From the NCBI GenBank assembly GCA_947493745.1, contig CANLSM010000020.1:1-64000 (forward strand): a stretch of DNA of 64,000 nt, given 5' to 3'. Under the pieces are notes generated by a model. That model saw only the letters and a list, made by a program, of their open reading frames with translations, ran no database searches and was not told the DNA's origin. Made by a program: the position numbers and the translations under genes. Source of the DNA: an uncultured Paracoccaceae bacterium (GTDB taxonomy: Bacteria; Pseudomonadota; Alphaproteobacteria; Rhodobacterales; Rhodobacteraceae). Of this stretch, positions 34,553 to 44,025 are shown piece by piece (position 1 is the first letter of the stretch; every line of letters starts with the position of its first letter).

Positions 34553-36721
34553 ATGATAAACGCCGATTTTCTGAATTCCTGCGCTCAAGATGCTGAGGCG
34601 CCTGAAGGGTTCGACGCGGAGGGACCGGGGCGGTTCTTCAACCGCGAACTGAGCTGGCTGTCGTTCAACTGGCGTGTGCTGGGAGAGGCGGAAAATCCGT
34701 CCGTGCCGCTGTTGGAGCGGGTGCGGTTCCTCTCGATCTCAGGCTCCAACCTGGACGAGTTCTATTCGGTGCGCGTCGCAGGCCTGCGCGGTCTGGTGCG
34801 TGAAGGTGTCAGCCGCCCGAGCGCAGATGGCCTGACGCCCTCCGAGCAGCTATTCAAGATCGATGCGGATGCACGGGCGCTGATGCTGCGACAGCAGAGT
34901 TGCTGGGAGGCGCTGACCAAGGAGATGGTGCGAAACGGTATCCACCTTCTCAAACCCGCCAAGCTGACGAAGGCGGATGTCACGATGCTGGAGACCGTTT
35001 TCATGGACCGGGTGTTCCCGATCCTTACGCCGCTGGCCATTGATCCCGCGCATCCGTTCCCCTTCATCCGCAACGAGGGCTTTGCACTCGCGCTGGAGCT
35101 GGAGCGGGTGCATGACGGACAGCCGCTTGATGCGCTTCTGCCGATCCCGGCGCAGATCGAGCGGTTCATCCGCCTCAATGACGGTCCCAAGGGTCAGATG
35201 CGATATCTGCTGCTCGAAGACCTGCTTGAGGTATTCTTCACCCGGCTCTTCCCGGGCTATCAGATCAAGGGAAGCTGCACCTTCCGCGTGTTGCGCGACA
35301 GCGATCTTGAGGTCGAGGAAGAAGCCGAGGATCTGGTGCGCGAGTTTGAGACCGCGCTCAAGCGCCGTCGCCGCGGTCAGGTGATCCGCCTGAAGATGTC
35401 GCAGGGCGCCCCCGAAGCGCTGAAACAGACCATCATCGAGGAGATGGAAGTCGCCCCCGAAGAGGTCATCATCCTCAAGGGTATAATCGGGATGTCGGAT
35501 GTCTCGGAACTGGTGAAATCCGACCGGCATGATCTGCTCTGGCCGCGTTTCACCCCGCGCGTGCCCGAGCGGGTGCAGGACCATGACGGGGATATCTTCT
35601 CGGCGATCCGGCAGAAGGACATGCTGCTGCATCACCCCTACGAGACCTTCAACACGGTGATCGGCTTCCTGCAACAGGCGGCGCGCGATCCCGACGTGCT
35701 GGCGATCAAACAGACGCTCTACCGGACCTCGAATGACAGCCCCATCGTCTCGGCCCTTTGCGAGGCGGCAGAAGACGGAAAGTCCGTGACCGCGCTGGTG
35801 GAGCTCAAGGCGCGGTTCGACGAGGCTGCCAATATCCGGCAGTCCCGGCGGTTGGAACGGGCCGGGGCGCAGGTGGTTTACGGGTTCGTGGACTGGAAGA
35901 CCCATGCCAAGATCTCGACCGTGGTGCGAAAGGAGGGCGAGCAGCTGGTCACCTACACCCATTTCGGGACCGGCAACTACCACCCGATCACAGCGAGTTT
36001 CTACACCGACCTTTCGTTTTTCACATGTGACCCCGCGCTCGGTCGGGATGCGACGCGGGTGTTCAACTATGTGTCGGGTTATGTGCGCCCCGAGGGGCTG
36101 GAGAACCTTGCGATCTCGCCCCACAGCCTCAAGCAGCGGTTGCTGGAGATGCTGGAGGCGGAGGCGGCGCATGCAAGGGCCGGTCGGACGGGCATGGTCT
36201 GGGCCAAGCTCAATTCCGTCATCGATCCCGAGATCATAGATGCACTCTATGCGGCCTCTCAGGCCGGCGTGCGGATCGATCTTGTGGTGCGCGGCATCTG
36301 CGGCATTCGCCCCGGCATCAAGGGCCTGAGTGAGTTGATCCGCGTGAAGTCGATCGTGGGCCGCTTCCTGGAGCATTCCCGCATTGTCTGCTTCGGCAAT
36401 GGTCAGGCACTGCCATCGGACGAGGCGCGGGTCTTCATGTCCTCCGCCGACTGGATGGGGCGCAACCTCAATCGTCGGGTGGAGACGCTGGTGGAGATCA
36501 AGAACCCGACCGTCCATGCCCAGATCCTGCGTCAGATCATGGCGGCGAATCTTGCCGATCAGGCGCAAAGCTGGGTTCTGGATGCTGCAGGCGAATATCA
36601 TCGTCATGACGGCGAGGCGCAGTTCAACTGCCACCGGTTCTTCATGGAGAACCCGTCGATGTCGGGACGGGGGCGGATCGGCACGCAGGATGTGCCGCAA
36701 TTGATTCACTCCCGCGATTGA
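34553..36721 (+). CDS. ppk1: Polyphosphate kinase 1
   Basis: About 722 residues. Starts 'FFNRELSWLSFNWRVLGEA' after a short disordered head; 'HHPYETFNTVIGFLQQAA', 'IKQTLYRTSNDSPIVSAL', and the catalytic histidine regions 'HAKISTVVRKEG' and 'YTHFGTGNYHPITA' identify PPK1 (phospholipase-D-like fold). It polymerises ATP gamma-phosphate to polyphosphate. An alternative in-frame ATG at 34517 would add 12 residues; the later one matches relatives better. ppk is followed 58 bp later by ppx, so synthesis and degradation are encoded together. Confidence 0.96.
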   Translation: MINADFLNSCAQDAEAPEGFDAEGPGRFFNRELSWLSFNWRVLGEAENPSVPLLERVRFLSISGSNLDEFYSVRVAGLRGLVREGVSRPSADGLTPSEQLFKIDADARALMLRQQSCWEALTKEMVRNGIHLLKPAKLTKADVTMLETVFMDRVFPILTPLAIDPAHPFPFIRNEGFALALELERVHDGQPLDALLPIPAQIERFIRLNDGPKGQMRYLLLEDLLEVFFTRLFPGYQIKGSCTFRVLRDSDLEVEEEAEDLVREFETALKRRRRGQVIRLKMSQGAPEALKQTIIEEMEVAPEEVIILKGIIGMSDVSELVKSDRHDLLWPRFTPRVPERVQDHDGDIFSAIRQKDMLLHHPYETFNTVIGFLQQAARDPDVLAIKQTLYRTSNDSPIVSALCEAAEDGKSVTALVELKARFDEAANIRQSRRLERAGAQVVYGFVDWKTHAKISTVVRKEGEQLVTYTHFGTGNYHPITASFYTDLSFFTCDPALGRDATRVFNYVSGYVRPEGLENLAISPHSLKQRLLEMLEAEAAHARAGRTGMVWAKLNSVIDPEIIDALYAASQAGVRIDLVVRGICGIRPGIKGLSELIRVKSIVGRFLEHSRIVCFGNGQALPSDEARVFMSSADWMGRNLNRRVETLVEIKNPTVHAQILRQIMAANLADQAQSWVLDAAGEYHRHDGEAQFNCHRFFMENPSMSGRGRIGTQDVPQLIHSRD

Positions 36722-36779
36722 CAGAGCGCCCCGCCGACTGTCACTGATATGTCATAAGAGCGACGAGGGAGAGGCGGTC

Positions 36780-38315
36780 GTGAATGCACCGCAAACCGTT
36801 TTGAGCAAGACCGGAAAGCGGCAGCTCGCCTGGGGAGATCTTGTCTCCAACACATCCCAAAGGGTCGGCGTGGTGGACGTCGGGTCGAACTCGGTCCGGC
36901 TGGTCATCTTTGACGGCGTCGCCCGCAGCCCCGCCTATTTCTACAATGAAAAGGTCCTTTGCGGGCTGGGGGCCGGTCTGAATGAAACCGGAGTTCTGAA
37001 CCCCGATGGTCGCGCGCGCGCAATGTCGGCCCTGCACCGGTTCGTGGCACTGGCCGAACTCATGCAGACCGGAACCCTGATGGGGGTTGCCACGGCAGCG
37101 GTGCGGGAGGCCAGGGATGGTCCTGCCTTCTGCCAGCAGGTGCTCGACGAGACCGGTCTTGATCTGCATGTCGCAAGCGGTGCGGAAGAGGCCCGGCTTT
37201 CCGCCCAGGGCGTGCTGCTCGGCTGGCCGCGCGCCGACGGGATTGTCTGCGATATCGGAGGCGCGTCGATGGAGATGGCGCGCGTCGAAAGCGGAGATAT
37301 CGGGGCCTGCCAGACGGCACCGCTGGGGCCGCTTCTTCTGGCGAACCTGGCCGAGGCCGATGTCGGCCCTGCGATAGACGCAGGCCTGTCGCGGCTCAGC
37401 GGGAAAGTCGGCGAGACCACCCACAAGCTCTATCTGGTCGGCGGCTCCTGGCGGGCGATTGCGCGCATCGATATGGAGCGGCGCAACTATCCGCTCAAGG
37501 TTTTGCATGAGTACCGGCTGACCCGGGATCAGCTGATGGAAACCTCGGCCTGGATCGCGGAACAGACGCCTCAGTCCCTGTCCGATCTGACCGATGCCTC
37601 GCAGGCCCGGCTTGATCTGGTGCCGATGGCCGCCCGGGTGCTGAACCGACTGTTGGAGCGGATGGAGCCGCGTACCATCTCGATCTCCAGCTACGGCATT
37701 CGCGAGGGCGTGCTCTATCAGGTGATGCCCGCTGAGATGCGCGTTTCCGACCCGTTGATCGAGGCCGCCCGGCAGATGGAACAGGCCTCCGCCCGGTTCC
37801 CGGGCTTTGGCGAAACGCTCTACGAATGGCTCCAGCCGCTGATAGAGGATCGCTCGCTGGCGGAGATGCGGCTTGTCCACGCGGCCTGCCTTCTGCATGA
37901 CATCACCTGGCGCACCCATCCCGACTATCGCGCGGAGGTCTGTTTCGAGTCCGTGACGCGGGCGAATCTCTCCGGACTGGATCATGCCGGTCGCGTGTTT
38001 CTTGGCCTGGCGATCCTCAACCGGTACAAGTCCGCCTCCCATGCGACCCAGTTCGATGACGCGTTGCTGGCGCTTCTGGATGAGGACGAGAAGAAGGCGG
38101 CAGAGACCCTCGGCAAGGCCATGCGACTTGGCGCGATGCTGTCGGGGGCTGTGCCGAATGCCCTGCGTCAGGCGCCGATTTTCTGTGACGAAACAACGCT
38201 TCGTCTGGAATTGCACGGACCGGCGCGGGAGCTTGACGGCGAGGTTGTCGGGCGCAGACTGTCCGCCCTCGCGTCACGTATGAACCTCGATCCTGAACTG
38301 GTTTTGAAAGACTGA
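36780..38315 (+). CDS. ppx: Exopolyphosphatase (Ppx/GppA family)
   Basis: 511 residues from a GTG preceded by GAGAGG. The actin-like ATPase fold begins 'VGVVDVGSNSVRLVIFDG', with 'MGVATAAVREARDG', 'IVCDIGGASMEMARV' and a C-terminal HD-type helical domain ('VHAACLLHDITWRTHPDYR'). It removes terminal phosphates from polyphosphate or pppGpp. Cotranscription with ppk1 is likely (58 bp spacing). The C-terminal domain is as long as in typical alphaproteobacterial Ppx. Confidence 0.95.
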   Translation: MNAPQTVLSKTGKRQLAWGDLVSNTSQRVGVVDVGSNSVRLVIFDGVARSPAYFYNEKVLCGLGAGLNETGVLNPDGRARAMSALHRFVALAELMQTGTLMGVATAAVREARDGPAFCQQVLDETGLDLHVASGAEEARLSAQGVLLGWPRADGIVCDIGGASMEMARVESGDIGACQTAPLGPLLLANLAEADVGPAIDAGLSRLSGKVGETTHKLYLVGGSWRAIARIDMERRNYPLKVLHEYRLTRDQLMETSAWIAEQTPQSLSDLTDASQARLDLVPMAARVLNRLLERMEPRTISISSYGIREGVLYQVMPAEMRVSDPLIEAARQMEQASARFPGFGETLYEWLQPLIEDRSLAEMRLVHAACLLHDITWRTHPDYRAEVCFESVTRANLSGLDHAGRVFLGLAILNRYKSASHATQFDDALLALLDEDEKKAAETLGKAMRLGAMLSGAVPNALRQAPIFCDETTLRLELHGPARELDGEVVGRRLSALASRMNLDPELVLKD

Positions 38316-38322
38316 AACGAAA

Positions 38323-38347
38323 TTCGGCCTGCGCGGTGCAGGCCGAA
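38323..38347 (+). terminator. Hairpin downstream of ppx
   Basis: TTCGGCCTGC and GCAGGCCGAA (10 bp) enclose GCGGT, 8 bp past the ppx stop. Followed by AATG rather than a T-run on this strand. It may help terminate the ppk-ppx transcript with the T-rich hairpin that follows. Confidence 0.55.
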
Positions 38348-38367
38348 AATGAGTCCTCCCAAGACTT

Positions 38368-38387
38368 GGGCTTCAAGGCCCTTTTTT
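38368..38387 (+). terminator. Probable rho-independent terminator between ppx and proS
   Basis: GGGC-TTCAAG-GCCC is followed directly by six T residues (38382-38387). An alternative overlapping dyad (CCCAAG-A-CTTGGG) lies just upstream. The stem is short, but the T-run and position after ppx support a terminator. Confidence 0.55.
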
Positions 38388-38565
38388 GGTGCTCCAACGA
38401 TCGACCCTGCGACCCTTTGATGCAGCACGGGGATTTTTAATCAGCTTCCGTAACATTTTGCAATTGGCAATTTGAAATCCCGGGCGGAAGCCTTGCCATT
38501 GCACGCGGCCAAGCCTTGGCCTAAACCGCTTCTGATGCTGCCTGATCCGAGAGAGTGAGCCCGCG

Positions 38566-39903
38566 ATGCGCCTGAGCAAGTACTTCCTGCCGATCCTAAA
38601 AGAGACCCCTGCGGAGGCACAGATCGCCTCACATCGCCTGATGCTGCGCTCGGGCATGGTCCGGCAGGCGTCGGCGGGCATCTATTCCTGGCTCCCGATG
38701 GGGTTCAAGGTGCTGCGCAAGCTGGAGAACATCGTCCATGAGGAACAGCAGAAGGCGGGGCATATCCCGCTGCTCATGCCCACCCTGCAATCCGCTGATC
38801 TCTGGCGTGAAAGCGGGCGCTATGACGACTATGGGCAGGAGATGCTGCGCGTCACCGACCGGCACGGGCGTGACATGCTTTACGGCCCAACCAACGAGGA
38901 GTTGATAACGGATATCTTCCGCAGTTCGGTACGCTCCTACAAGGACCTGCCGCTGACGCTTTACCATATCCAGTGGAAGTTCCGCGACGAGATCAGGCCG
39001 CGCTTCGGGGTGATGCGGGGCCGCGAGTTCTTCATGAAGGACGGCTACAATTTCGATCTGACCGAGGCCGACGCGCTGCATGCCTATAACCGCCATTTCG
39101 TGAGCTACCTGCGGACCTATGAGCGGATGGGCCTCAAGGCGATACCGATGAAAGCCGATACGGGCCCCATCGGCGGTGACTATTCCCACGAGTTCCTCGT
39201 GCTGGCCGAGACCGGTGAGAGCGAGGTCTTCTATGACGCATCGGTCACCGACATGACCTTTGGCGACCGGGCAATTGATTTCTCTGACCATGCCGCGTTG
39301 CAGTCGATCTATGACGAATGGACGACGCCCTATGCCCGCACGGACGAGACCCATGATGCGGATCTCTTCGCCAAGGTCCCTGGCACGGCTCAGCGCACAT
39401 CGCGGGGTATCGAGGTCGGGCAGATCTTCTATTTCGGCACCAAGTATTCCGAGCCGATGAACGCGGTCGTGATCGACGAAAGCGGTGAGCGCGTGCCGGT
39501 GCATATGGGCAGCCACGGGATCGGGGTCAGCCGTCTGGTGGGCGCACTGATCGAGGCCAATCACGATGAGAACGGCATCATCTGGCCCGAGGGTGTGACG
39601 CCGTTCCATGCCGGCATCGTCAACCTCAAGCAGGGGGATACGGATGCGGATGCGGCCTGCGAGGGGCTCTATCAGGGGCTGCTCGCCAAGGGCCTGGAGC
39701 CGCTCTATGATGACCGGGAGGAGCGGGCAGGGGCCAAGTTCGCCTCCATGGACCTGATCGGTCTGCCCTGGAGGGTCACGGTCGGGCCGCGCGGCTTGAA
39801 GAACGGTGTGGTCGAGCTTACCTCGCGCAGAACAGGCGAAAGCGAAGAGATGTCACCCCAGGCCGCCATCGATCGGATTGCCCAGATTTACGGACGCGCC
39901 TAG
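38566..39903 (+). CDS. proS: Prolyl-tRNA synthetase (short, editing-domain-lacking form)
   Basis: 445 residues, the short ProRS form common in alphaproteobacteria. Class II motif 2 appears as '[26 protein letters not shown]' (in part), with '[13 protein letters not shown]' and motif 3 '[18 protein letters not shown]'. The anticodon-binding domain is at the C-terminus. The INS editing insertion of the E. coli type is absent, as normal for this form; a separate YbaK/ProX deacylase usually compensates. proS and lolC are directly adjacent (stop TAG, then ATG). Confidence 0.97.
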   Translation: MRLSKYFLPILKETPAEAQIASHRLMLRSGMVRQASAGIYSWLPMGFKVLRKLENIVHEEQQKAGHIPLLMPTLQSADLWRESGRYDDYGQEMLRVTDRHGRDMLYGPTNEELITDIFRSSVRSYKDLPLTLYHIQWKFRDEIRPRFGVMRGREFFMKDGYNFDLTEADALHAYNRHFVSYLRTYERMGLKAIPMKADTGPIGGDYSHEFLVLAETGESEVFYDASVTDMTFGDRAIDFSDHAALQSIYDEWTTPYARTDETHDADLFAKVPGTAQRTSRGIEVGQIFYFGTKYSEPMNAVVIDESGERVPVHMGSHGIGVSRLVGALIEANHDENGIIWPEGVTPFHAGIVNLKQGDTDADAACEGLYQGLLAKGLEPLYDDREERAGAKFASMDLIGLPWRVTVGPRGLKNGVVELTSRRTGESEEMSPQAAIDRIAQIYGRA

Positions 39904-41187
39904 ATGGCTCGGGCCGCGCCGTTTTCCGGCTTCGAGTGGCAGATTGCCTGGCGCTATCTCCTGGCCCGCCGCAAGGATGGTGGCGTGAGCGTGATGTCGA
40001 TCATCTCGCTTCTGGGCGTTGCCCTTGCGGTCTGGGCGCTGATCGCGGTGATGTCGGTGCGCTCGGGCTATCGCGAGGCCTATGTGGAGACGGTGCTGGG
40101 GGCGTATCCACACAGCTCGATCCTGTCGGCAGGTGTGGTGGACGAATTCGGTATATTCACCCGCAAGCTCTATGATTTCGACGAGATGACCGCGCGCGTC
40201 AGGGCTGTACCAGGCGTGGTCCAGGCCTCTCCGGTGATTGCCGGACAGGTGCTGGCGAGCGCCAACGGGTTCAACTCGGGTGCGCAGGTCTTCGGGATGC
40301 GGCTGGACGATTTCAAGTCGATCCCGCTGATCAGCGAGCCGGAGGATGCACAGGGCGACATCAACGATCTGGCGAACGGCGTGTCAATCGGCGCAGGGCT
40401 TGCGCGACAATTGCGCCTTGGCATTGGCGATACGATCACCCTGATTTCGCCGGATGGTTTGCAGACCGTGGCGGGAACCTCGCCGCGCGTGAATGGCTAT
40501 CCGGTGGTGCATATCTTCAAGGTGGGCCGGGCCGATTTCGATGGCGGGCGCATCTATCTGCCCTTCGAGGAGGCGCAGTTGTTCTTCAATTCCGAGGGCG
40601 CGGCCGACCGGATCGAGGTTTTCGTCGATGACCCCCAGAACATCGCGACCTATGCCGCCCCGCTGTCGCTGGCGGCGGGCGAAACCTTCTATTCGTGGAG
40701 CTGGCAGGACAGCTTTGGCGGCGTTCTGCGTGCGCTTCAGATGGAGGACACGGTGATGTTCATCCTGATGTCGGTGCTTGTGGTCGTGGCCACACTCAAC
40801 ATCACCTCAGGGCTGATCATGCTGGTCAAGAACAAGGGCCGCGATGTGGGGATCCTGCGCACCATGGGGCTGAGCGAGGGCTCGGTGCTGCGGGTCTTTT
40901 TCATCTGCGGTGCGAGCATCGGCGTGGTGGGCACGATCATCGGTGTTGTGCTGGGATGTCTCTTCGCGCTCAACATCGATGCGATTTTCGACTTTGTGAA
41001 CGGCATTCTGGGTGGCGGGGTCTGGAGCGCCGAGAAGTACCAGTTGTCGCGGCTGCCCGCGAAGCTGGAAATGGGCGATATCCTGACGGCGGTGGCGCTG
41101 TCGCTGGGGCTGTCATTTACAATCACCTATTTCCCGGCCCGGCGGGCCGCGCGACTGAACCCGGTCGAGGCGTTGCGCTATGAGTGA
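39904..41187 (+). CDS. lolC: Lipoprotein-releasing ABC transporter permease (LolC/LolE type)
   Basis: 427 residues. One N-terminal and three C-terminal membrane helices flank a large periplasmic domain, the MacB/FtsX-like topology of LolC/E. Landmarks are '[27 protein letters not shown]', '[39 protein letters not shown]' (in part, the coupling helix) and '[19 protein letters not shown]'. It releases lipoproteins from the inner membrane to LolA. Alphaproteobacteria usually have one permease gene rather than a lolC/lolE pair, so the letter is arbitrary. Overlaps lolD by 8 nt. Confidence 0.94.
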   Translation: MARAAPFSGFEWQIAWRYLLARRKDGGVSVMSIISLLGVALAVWALIAVMSVRSGYREAYVETVLGAYPHSSILSAGVVDEFGIFTRKLYDFDEMTARVRAVPGVVQASPVIAGQVLASANGFNSGAQVFGMRLDDFKSIPLISEPEDAQGDINDLANGVSIGAGLARQLRLGIGDTITLISPDGLQTVAGTSPRVNGYPVVHIFKVGRADFDGGRIYLPFEEAQLFFNSEGAADRIEVFVDDPQNIATYAAPLSLAAGETFYSWSWQDSFGGVLRALQMEDTVMFILMSVLVVVATLNITSGLIMLVKNKGRDVGILRTMGLSEGSVLRVFFICGASIGVVGTIIGVVLGCLFALNIDAIFDFVNGILGGGVWSAEKYQLSRLPAKLEMGDILTAVALSLGLSFTITYFPARRAARLNPVEALRYE

Positions 41188-41854
41188 TGCGTTGTCGCTG
41201 AGCGGCATCCGCAAGGCCTACAATCCCGGAAAGCGGGGGGAGGTCGAGGTGCTCAAAGGGGCCGATCTGAAACTGGCGCGCGGCGAGGTCGTGGCGCTTG
41301 TGGCGCCTTCGGGCGCAGGAAAATCGACCCTGCTGCATATCGCGGGCCTTCTGGAAACACCCGATGACGGTCAGGTGATCCTCGGCGGCGAGGATGCGCT
41401 GGCGCAGAGTGATGCACGGCGCACGGCGCTCCGGCGGGACGGGGTCGGTTTCATCTATCAGTTCCACCACCTTCTGCCCGAGTTCTCGGCACTGGAGAAT
41501 GTGGTGCTGCCGCAAAGGGCTGCCGGTAAGGGAGTGCGCGCTGCCGAAGAGCGTGCGCGGACGCTGCTGGAAAGTGTCGGCCTCGGCACGCGGGTCACCC
41601 ATCGTCCTGCAGAACTGTCAGGCGGGGAGCAACAGCGGGTGGCCTTTTGCCGGGCGCTGGCCAATGCGCCCGATGTGCTGCTGGCCGATGAGCCGACCGG
41701 TAACCTGGATCCCGAGACGTCCGACACGGTCTTTGATGCGATGCTGGGCATGGTGCGCGAGACGGGTCTGAGTGCGCTCATCGCCACGCATAACCCTCAG
41801 CTTGCAGCCCGGATGGACCGGACCTTGCGCCTTGAGGGCGGGGTTCTGGTCTGA
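41180..41854 (+). CDS. lolD: Lipoprotein-releasing ABC transporter ATPase LolD
   Basis: 224 residues. Walker A is '[11 protein letters not shown]', Q-loop '[18 protein letters not shown]' (the [10 protein letters not shown] stretch is diagnostic of LolD), signature '[15 protein letters not shown]', Walker B '[12 protein letters not shown]' and H-loop 'ATHNPQL'. It powers lipoprotein release with the permease upstream. A copy of the dispersed intergenic repeat lies 15 bp downstream. Confidence 0.96.
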   Translation: MSDALSLSGIRKAYNPGKRGEVEVLKGADLKLARGEVVALVAPSGAGKSTLLHIAGLLETPDDGQVILGGEDALAQSDARRTALRRDGVGFIYQFHHLLPEFSALENVVLPQRAAGKGVRAAEERARTLLESVGLGTRVTHRPAELSGGEQQRVAFCRALANAPDVLLADEPTGNLDPETSDTVFDAMLGMVRETGLSALIATHNPQLAARMDRTLRLEGGVLV

Positions 41855-41868
41855 CGGCGATGGTCTTT

Positions 41869-41890
41869 GGATATTTTTGCCAAGAAGAAA
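41869..41890 (+). repeat. Dispersed intergenic repeat, copy 2 (partial)
   Basis: The core GGATATTTTTGCCAAGAAGA is shared with the copies at 24945-24977 and 60765-60795, but the GCCTCCGGCGG head is missing. It sits shortly after the lolD stop codon. Confidence 0.65.
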
Positions 41891-41978
41891 GCAGGAGTAG
41901 CGCCTTTACGGGATGGGTCTTGCCCGTGGCGGCGGGCTCTTCTAGAACCGCCCCAGAGACATGCGGGATGCGAGAGCG

Positions 41979-43493
41979 ATGACTGAACTTGCCTATACCG
42001 AGCCGAGGCCCAAGACGATTGCGGGTGCCACGGATGACTGGGAACTGGTGATCGGCATGGAGGTGCATGCGCAGGTCAAGTCCAAGGCCAAGCTGTTCTC
42101 GGGTGCGTCCACCAAGTTCGGGGCGGAGCCCAACAGCAATGTGGCGCTGGTGGATGCGGCCATGCCGGGCATGTTGCCGGTTATCAACGCCTATTGCGTT
42201 GAGCAGGCCGTGCGCACCGGGCTGGGGCTGAAGGCGGAGATCAATCTGTTTTCCCAGTTTGACCGCAAGAACTATTTCTATCCCGATCTGCCGCAGGGCT
42301 ATCAGATATCCCAGCTTTATCATCCCATCGTCGGTGAGGGTGAAATCCTGGTGGATATGGAGCCCGGCATTGCCCGCAAGGTGCGGGTCGAGCGCATTCA
42401 TCTGGAGCAGGATGCGGGCAAGTCCGTGCATGACATGGACCCGGCGATGTCCTTCGTGGACCTCAACCGGACCGGTGTGGCGCTGATGGAGATCGTCTCG
42501 CGCCCCGATATCCGCGGGCCGGAGGAGGCGGCCGAATATGTCCGCAAGCTGCGCCAGATCCTGCGCTATCTCGATACCTGTGACGGCAACATGCAGGAGG
42601 GCAGTCTTCGTGCGGATGTGAATGTCTCGGTCTGCAAGCCCGGCGCGTATGAGAAATTCCGCGAGACCGGGGATTTTGGCCATCTTGGCACCCGTTGCGA
42701 GATCAAGAACATGAACTCCATGCGCTTCATTCAGCAAGCGATCGAATATGAAGCCCGACGACAGATCGCCATTCTTGAGGATGGCGGCAGCATTGATCAG
42801 GAAACCCGGCTTTACGACCCGGAGAAGGGCGAGACGCGCTCGATGCGCTCCAAGGAGGAGGCGCATGATTATCGCTATTTCCCGTGCCCGGACCTGCTGC
42901 CCCTGACCCTTGAGCAGGGGCTTGTAGACGACGTGCGGGCAGGCCTGCCGGAACTGCCTGATGCCAAGAAGGCGCGGTTTGTGACCGATTACGGCATGAC
43001 CGAATATGATGCGGGCGTGCTGACAGCCGATGTTGCCAATGCTGCTTTCTTCGAGGGCGTGGCCAGGGGTCGTGATGGCAAGACTGCCGCCAACTGGGTG
43101 ATCAACGAGCTTTTCGGGCGGCTCAACAAGGAAGATATTGCGGTCGAGAACTCGCCTGTCTCCGCCGATCAGCTTGGTGGGATCATTGATCTGATTGCCA
43201 AAGGTGATATTTCGGGCAAGATTGCCAAGGACCTCTTTGAGATCGTCTGGGCCGAGGGCGGTGATCCGGCTGAGATCGTCGAGGCGCGCGGCATGCGGCA
43301 GGTCACCGATACTGGCGCCATCGAGGCGGCTGGGGATGAGGTTCTGGCCGCCAACCCCGACAAGGCCGCGCAGGCGCGCGAGAAACCGTCCATGGCGGGC
43401 TGGTTCGTGGGGCAGGTGATGAAGGCCACGGGTGGCAAGGCCAACCCGCAGGCGGTCAACCAGATCATCCGCGCCAAGCTTGGCATTGAATAG
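41979..43493 (+). CDS. gatB: Aspartyl/glutamyl-tRNA amidotransferase subunit B
   Basis: About 504 residues. '[22 protein letters not shown]' and '[17 protein letters not shown]'-like '[16 protein letters not shown]' mark the GatB cradle, '[18 protein letters not shown]' the kinase/amidotransferase centre, and the C-terminal helical YqeY-like domain ends at '[11 protein letters not shown]'. GatB phosphorylates and amidates mischarged Glu-tRNA(Gln) and Asp-tRNA(Asn) with GatA and GatC, which are elsewhere. An ATG 18 bp upstream is possible, but the family start aligns with this one. Confidence 0.96.
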   Translation: MTELAYTEPRPKTIAGATDDWELVIGMEVHAQVKSKAKLFSGASTKFGAEPNSNVALVDAAMPGMLPVINAYCVEQAVRTGLGLKAEINLFSQFDRKNYFYPDLPQGYQISQLYHPIVGEGEILVDMEPGIARKVRVERIHLEQDAGKSVHDMDPAMSFVDLNRTGVALMEIVSRPDIRGPEEAAEYVRKLRQILRYLDTCDGNMQEGSLRADVNVSVCKPGAYEKFRETGDFGHLGTRCEIKNMNSMRFIQQAIEYEARRQIAILEDGGSIDQETRLYDPEKGETRSMRSKEEAHDYRYFPCPDLLPLTLEQGLVDDVRAGLPELPDAKKARFVTDYGMTEYDAGVLTADVANAAFFEGVARGRDGKTAANWVINELFGRLNKEDIAVENSPVSADQLGGIIDLIAKGDISGKIAKDLFEIVWAEGGDPAEIVEARGMRQVTDTGAIEAAGDEVLAANPDKAAQAREKPSMAGWFVGQVMKATGGKANPQAVNQIIRAKLGIE

Positions 43494-43532
43494 CGCGCCC
43501 TCTAGGGTGGGATAAAACACGAGGATACGAGC

Positions 43533-43898
43533 ATGGCACAGTTTGAGTACAAGGCGATTGCCGCCCCGCGCCGGGCAAAACGCGTCAAGGGGGCCAAAAG
43601 CACCACGGACCGGTTTGCCCATGCGATGACCGATGCGCTCAACACGATGGGGGCCGAGGGCTGGGAATATGTCCGCTCTGAAACCCTGCCGGTGGATGAG
43701 AAGAAGGGCATGCTGTCCTCGGCTGTCGAGGCCTATCACAGTGTGATGGTGTTTCGCAGGCCTATCGAGGAGCCCCGCCTTGCGACCCGCCCGGCGGAAA
43801 GCCTGCGTGCTGTGGAGACCCTCCCCGAAGAGCCTGCCCTTCAGACGGCGCCGCCTGCTCCGGGGCTGACTGTCGGTCCCGCCGACCGCACGGAGTGA
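43533..43898 (+). CDS. DUF4177 domain protein
   Basis: 121 residues. The N-terminal 75 residues show the DUF4177 pattern ('FEYKAIAAPRRAKRVKG', 'LNTMGAEGWEYVRSETLPVD', then 'YHSVMVFRRP'), a small beta-rich domain of unknown function. The last 40 residues (P/E/A-rich) look disordered. It lies 39 bp after gatB in the same direction; a functional connection is not evident. Confidence 0.8.
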   Translation: MAQFEYKAIAAPRRAKRVKGAKSTTDRFAHAMTDALNTMGAEGWEYVRSETLPVDEKKGMLSSAVEAYHSVMVFRRPIEEPRLATRPAESLRAVETLPEEPALQTAPPAPGLTVGPADRTE

Positions 43899-44025
43899 CC
43901 CGTCGGGCTTGACCTGCCTTCACAATCGACCGAGACTTGACGCTAGGGTAGTATAGATTTCCTGTGTGCAGCGGCGTTGCGATCGTGCTGCAAGGTTGAT
44001 TTTCCAACGCAGAAGGGGGTCTCAC

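Noticed and set aside
34850-36709. Long open frame antisense to ppk1 (and similar ones antisense to gatB, ggt and the acyl-CoA synthetase)
   Set aside because: Each is opposite a well-recognised gene, its translation is rich in H/R/G/P with no family features, and high GC content creates such frames by chance.
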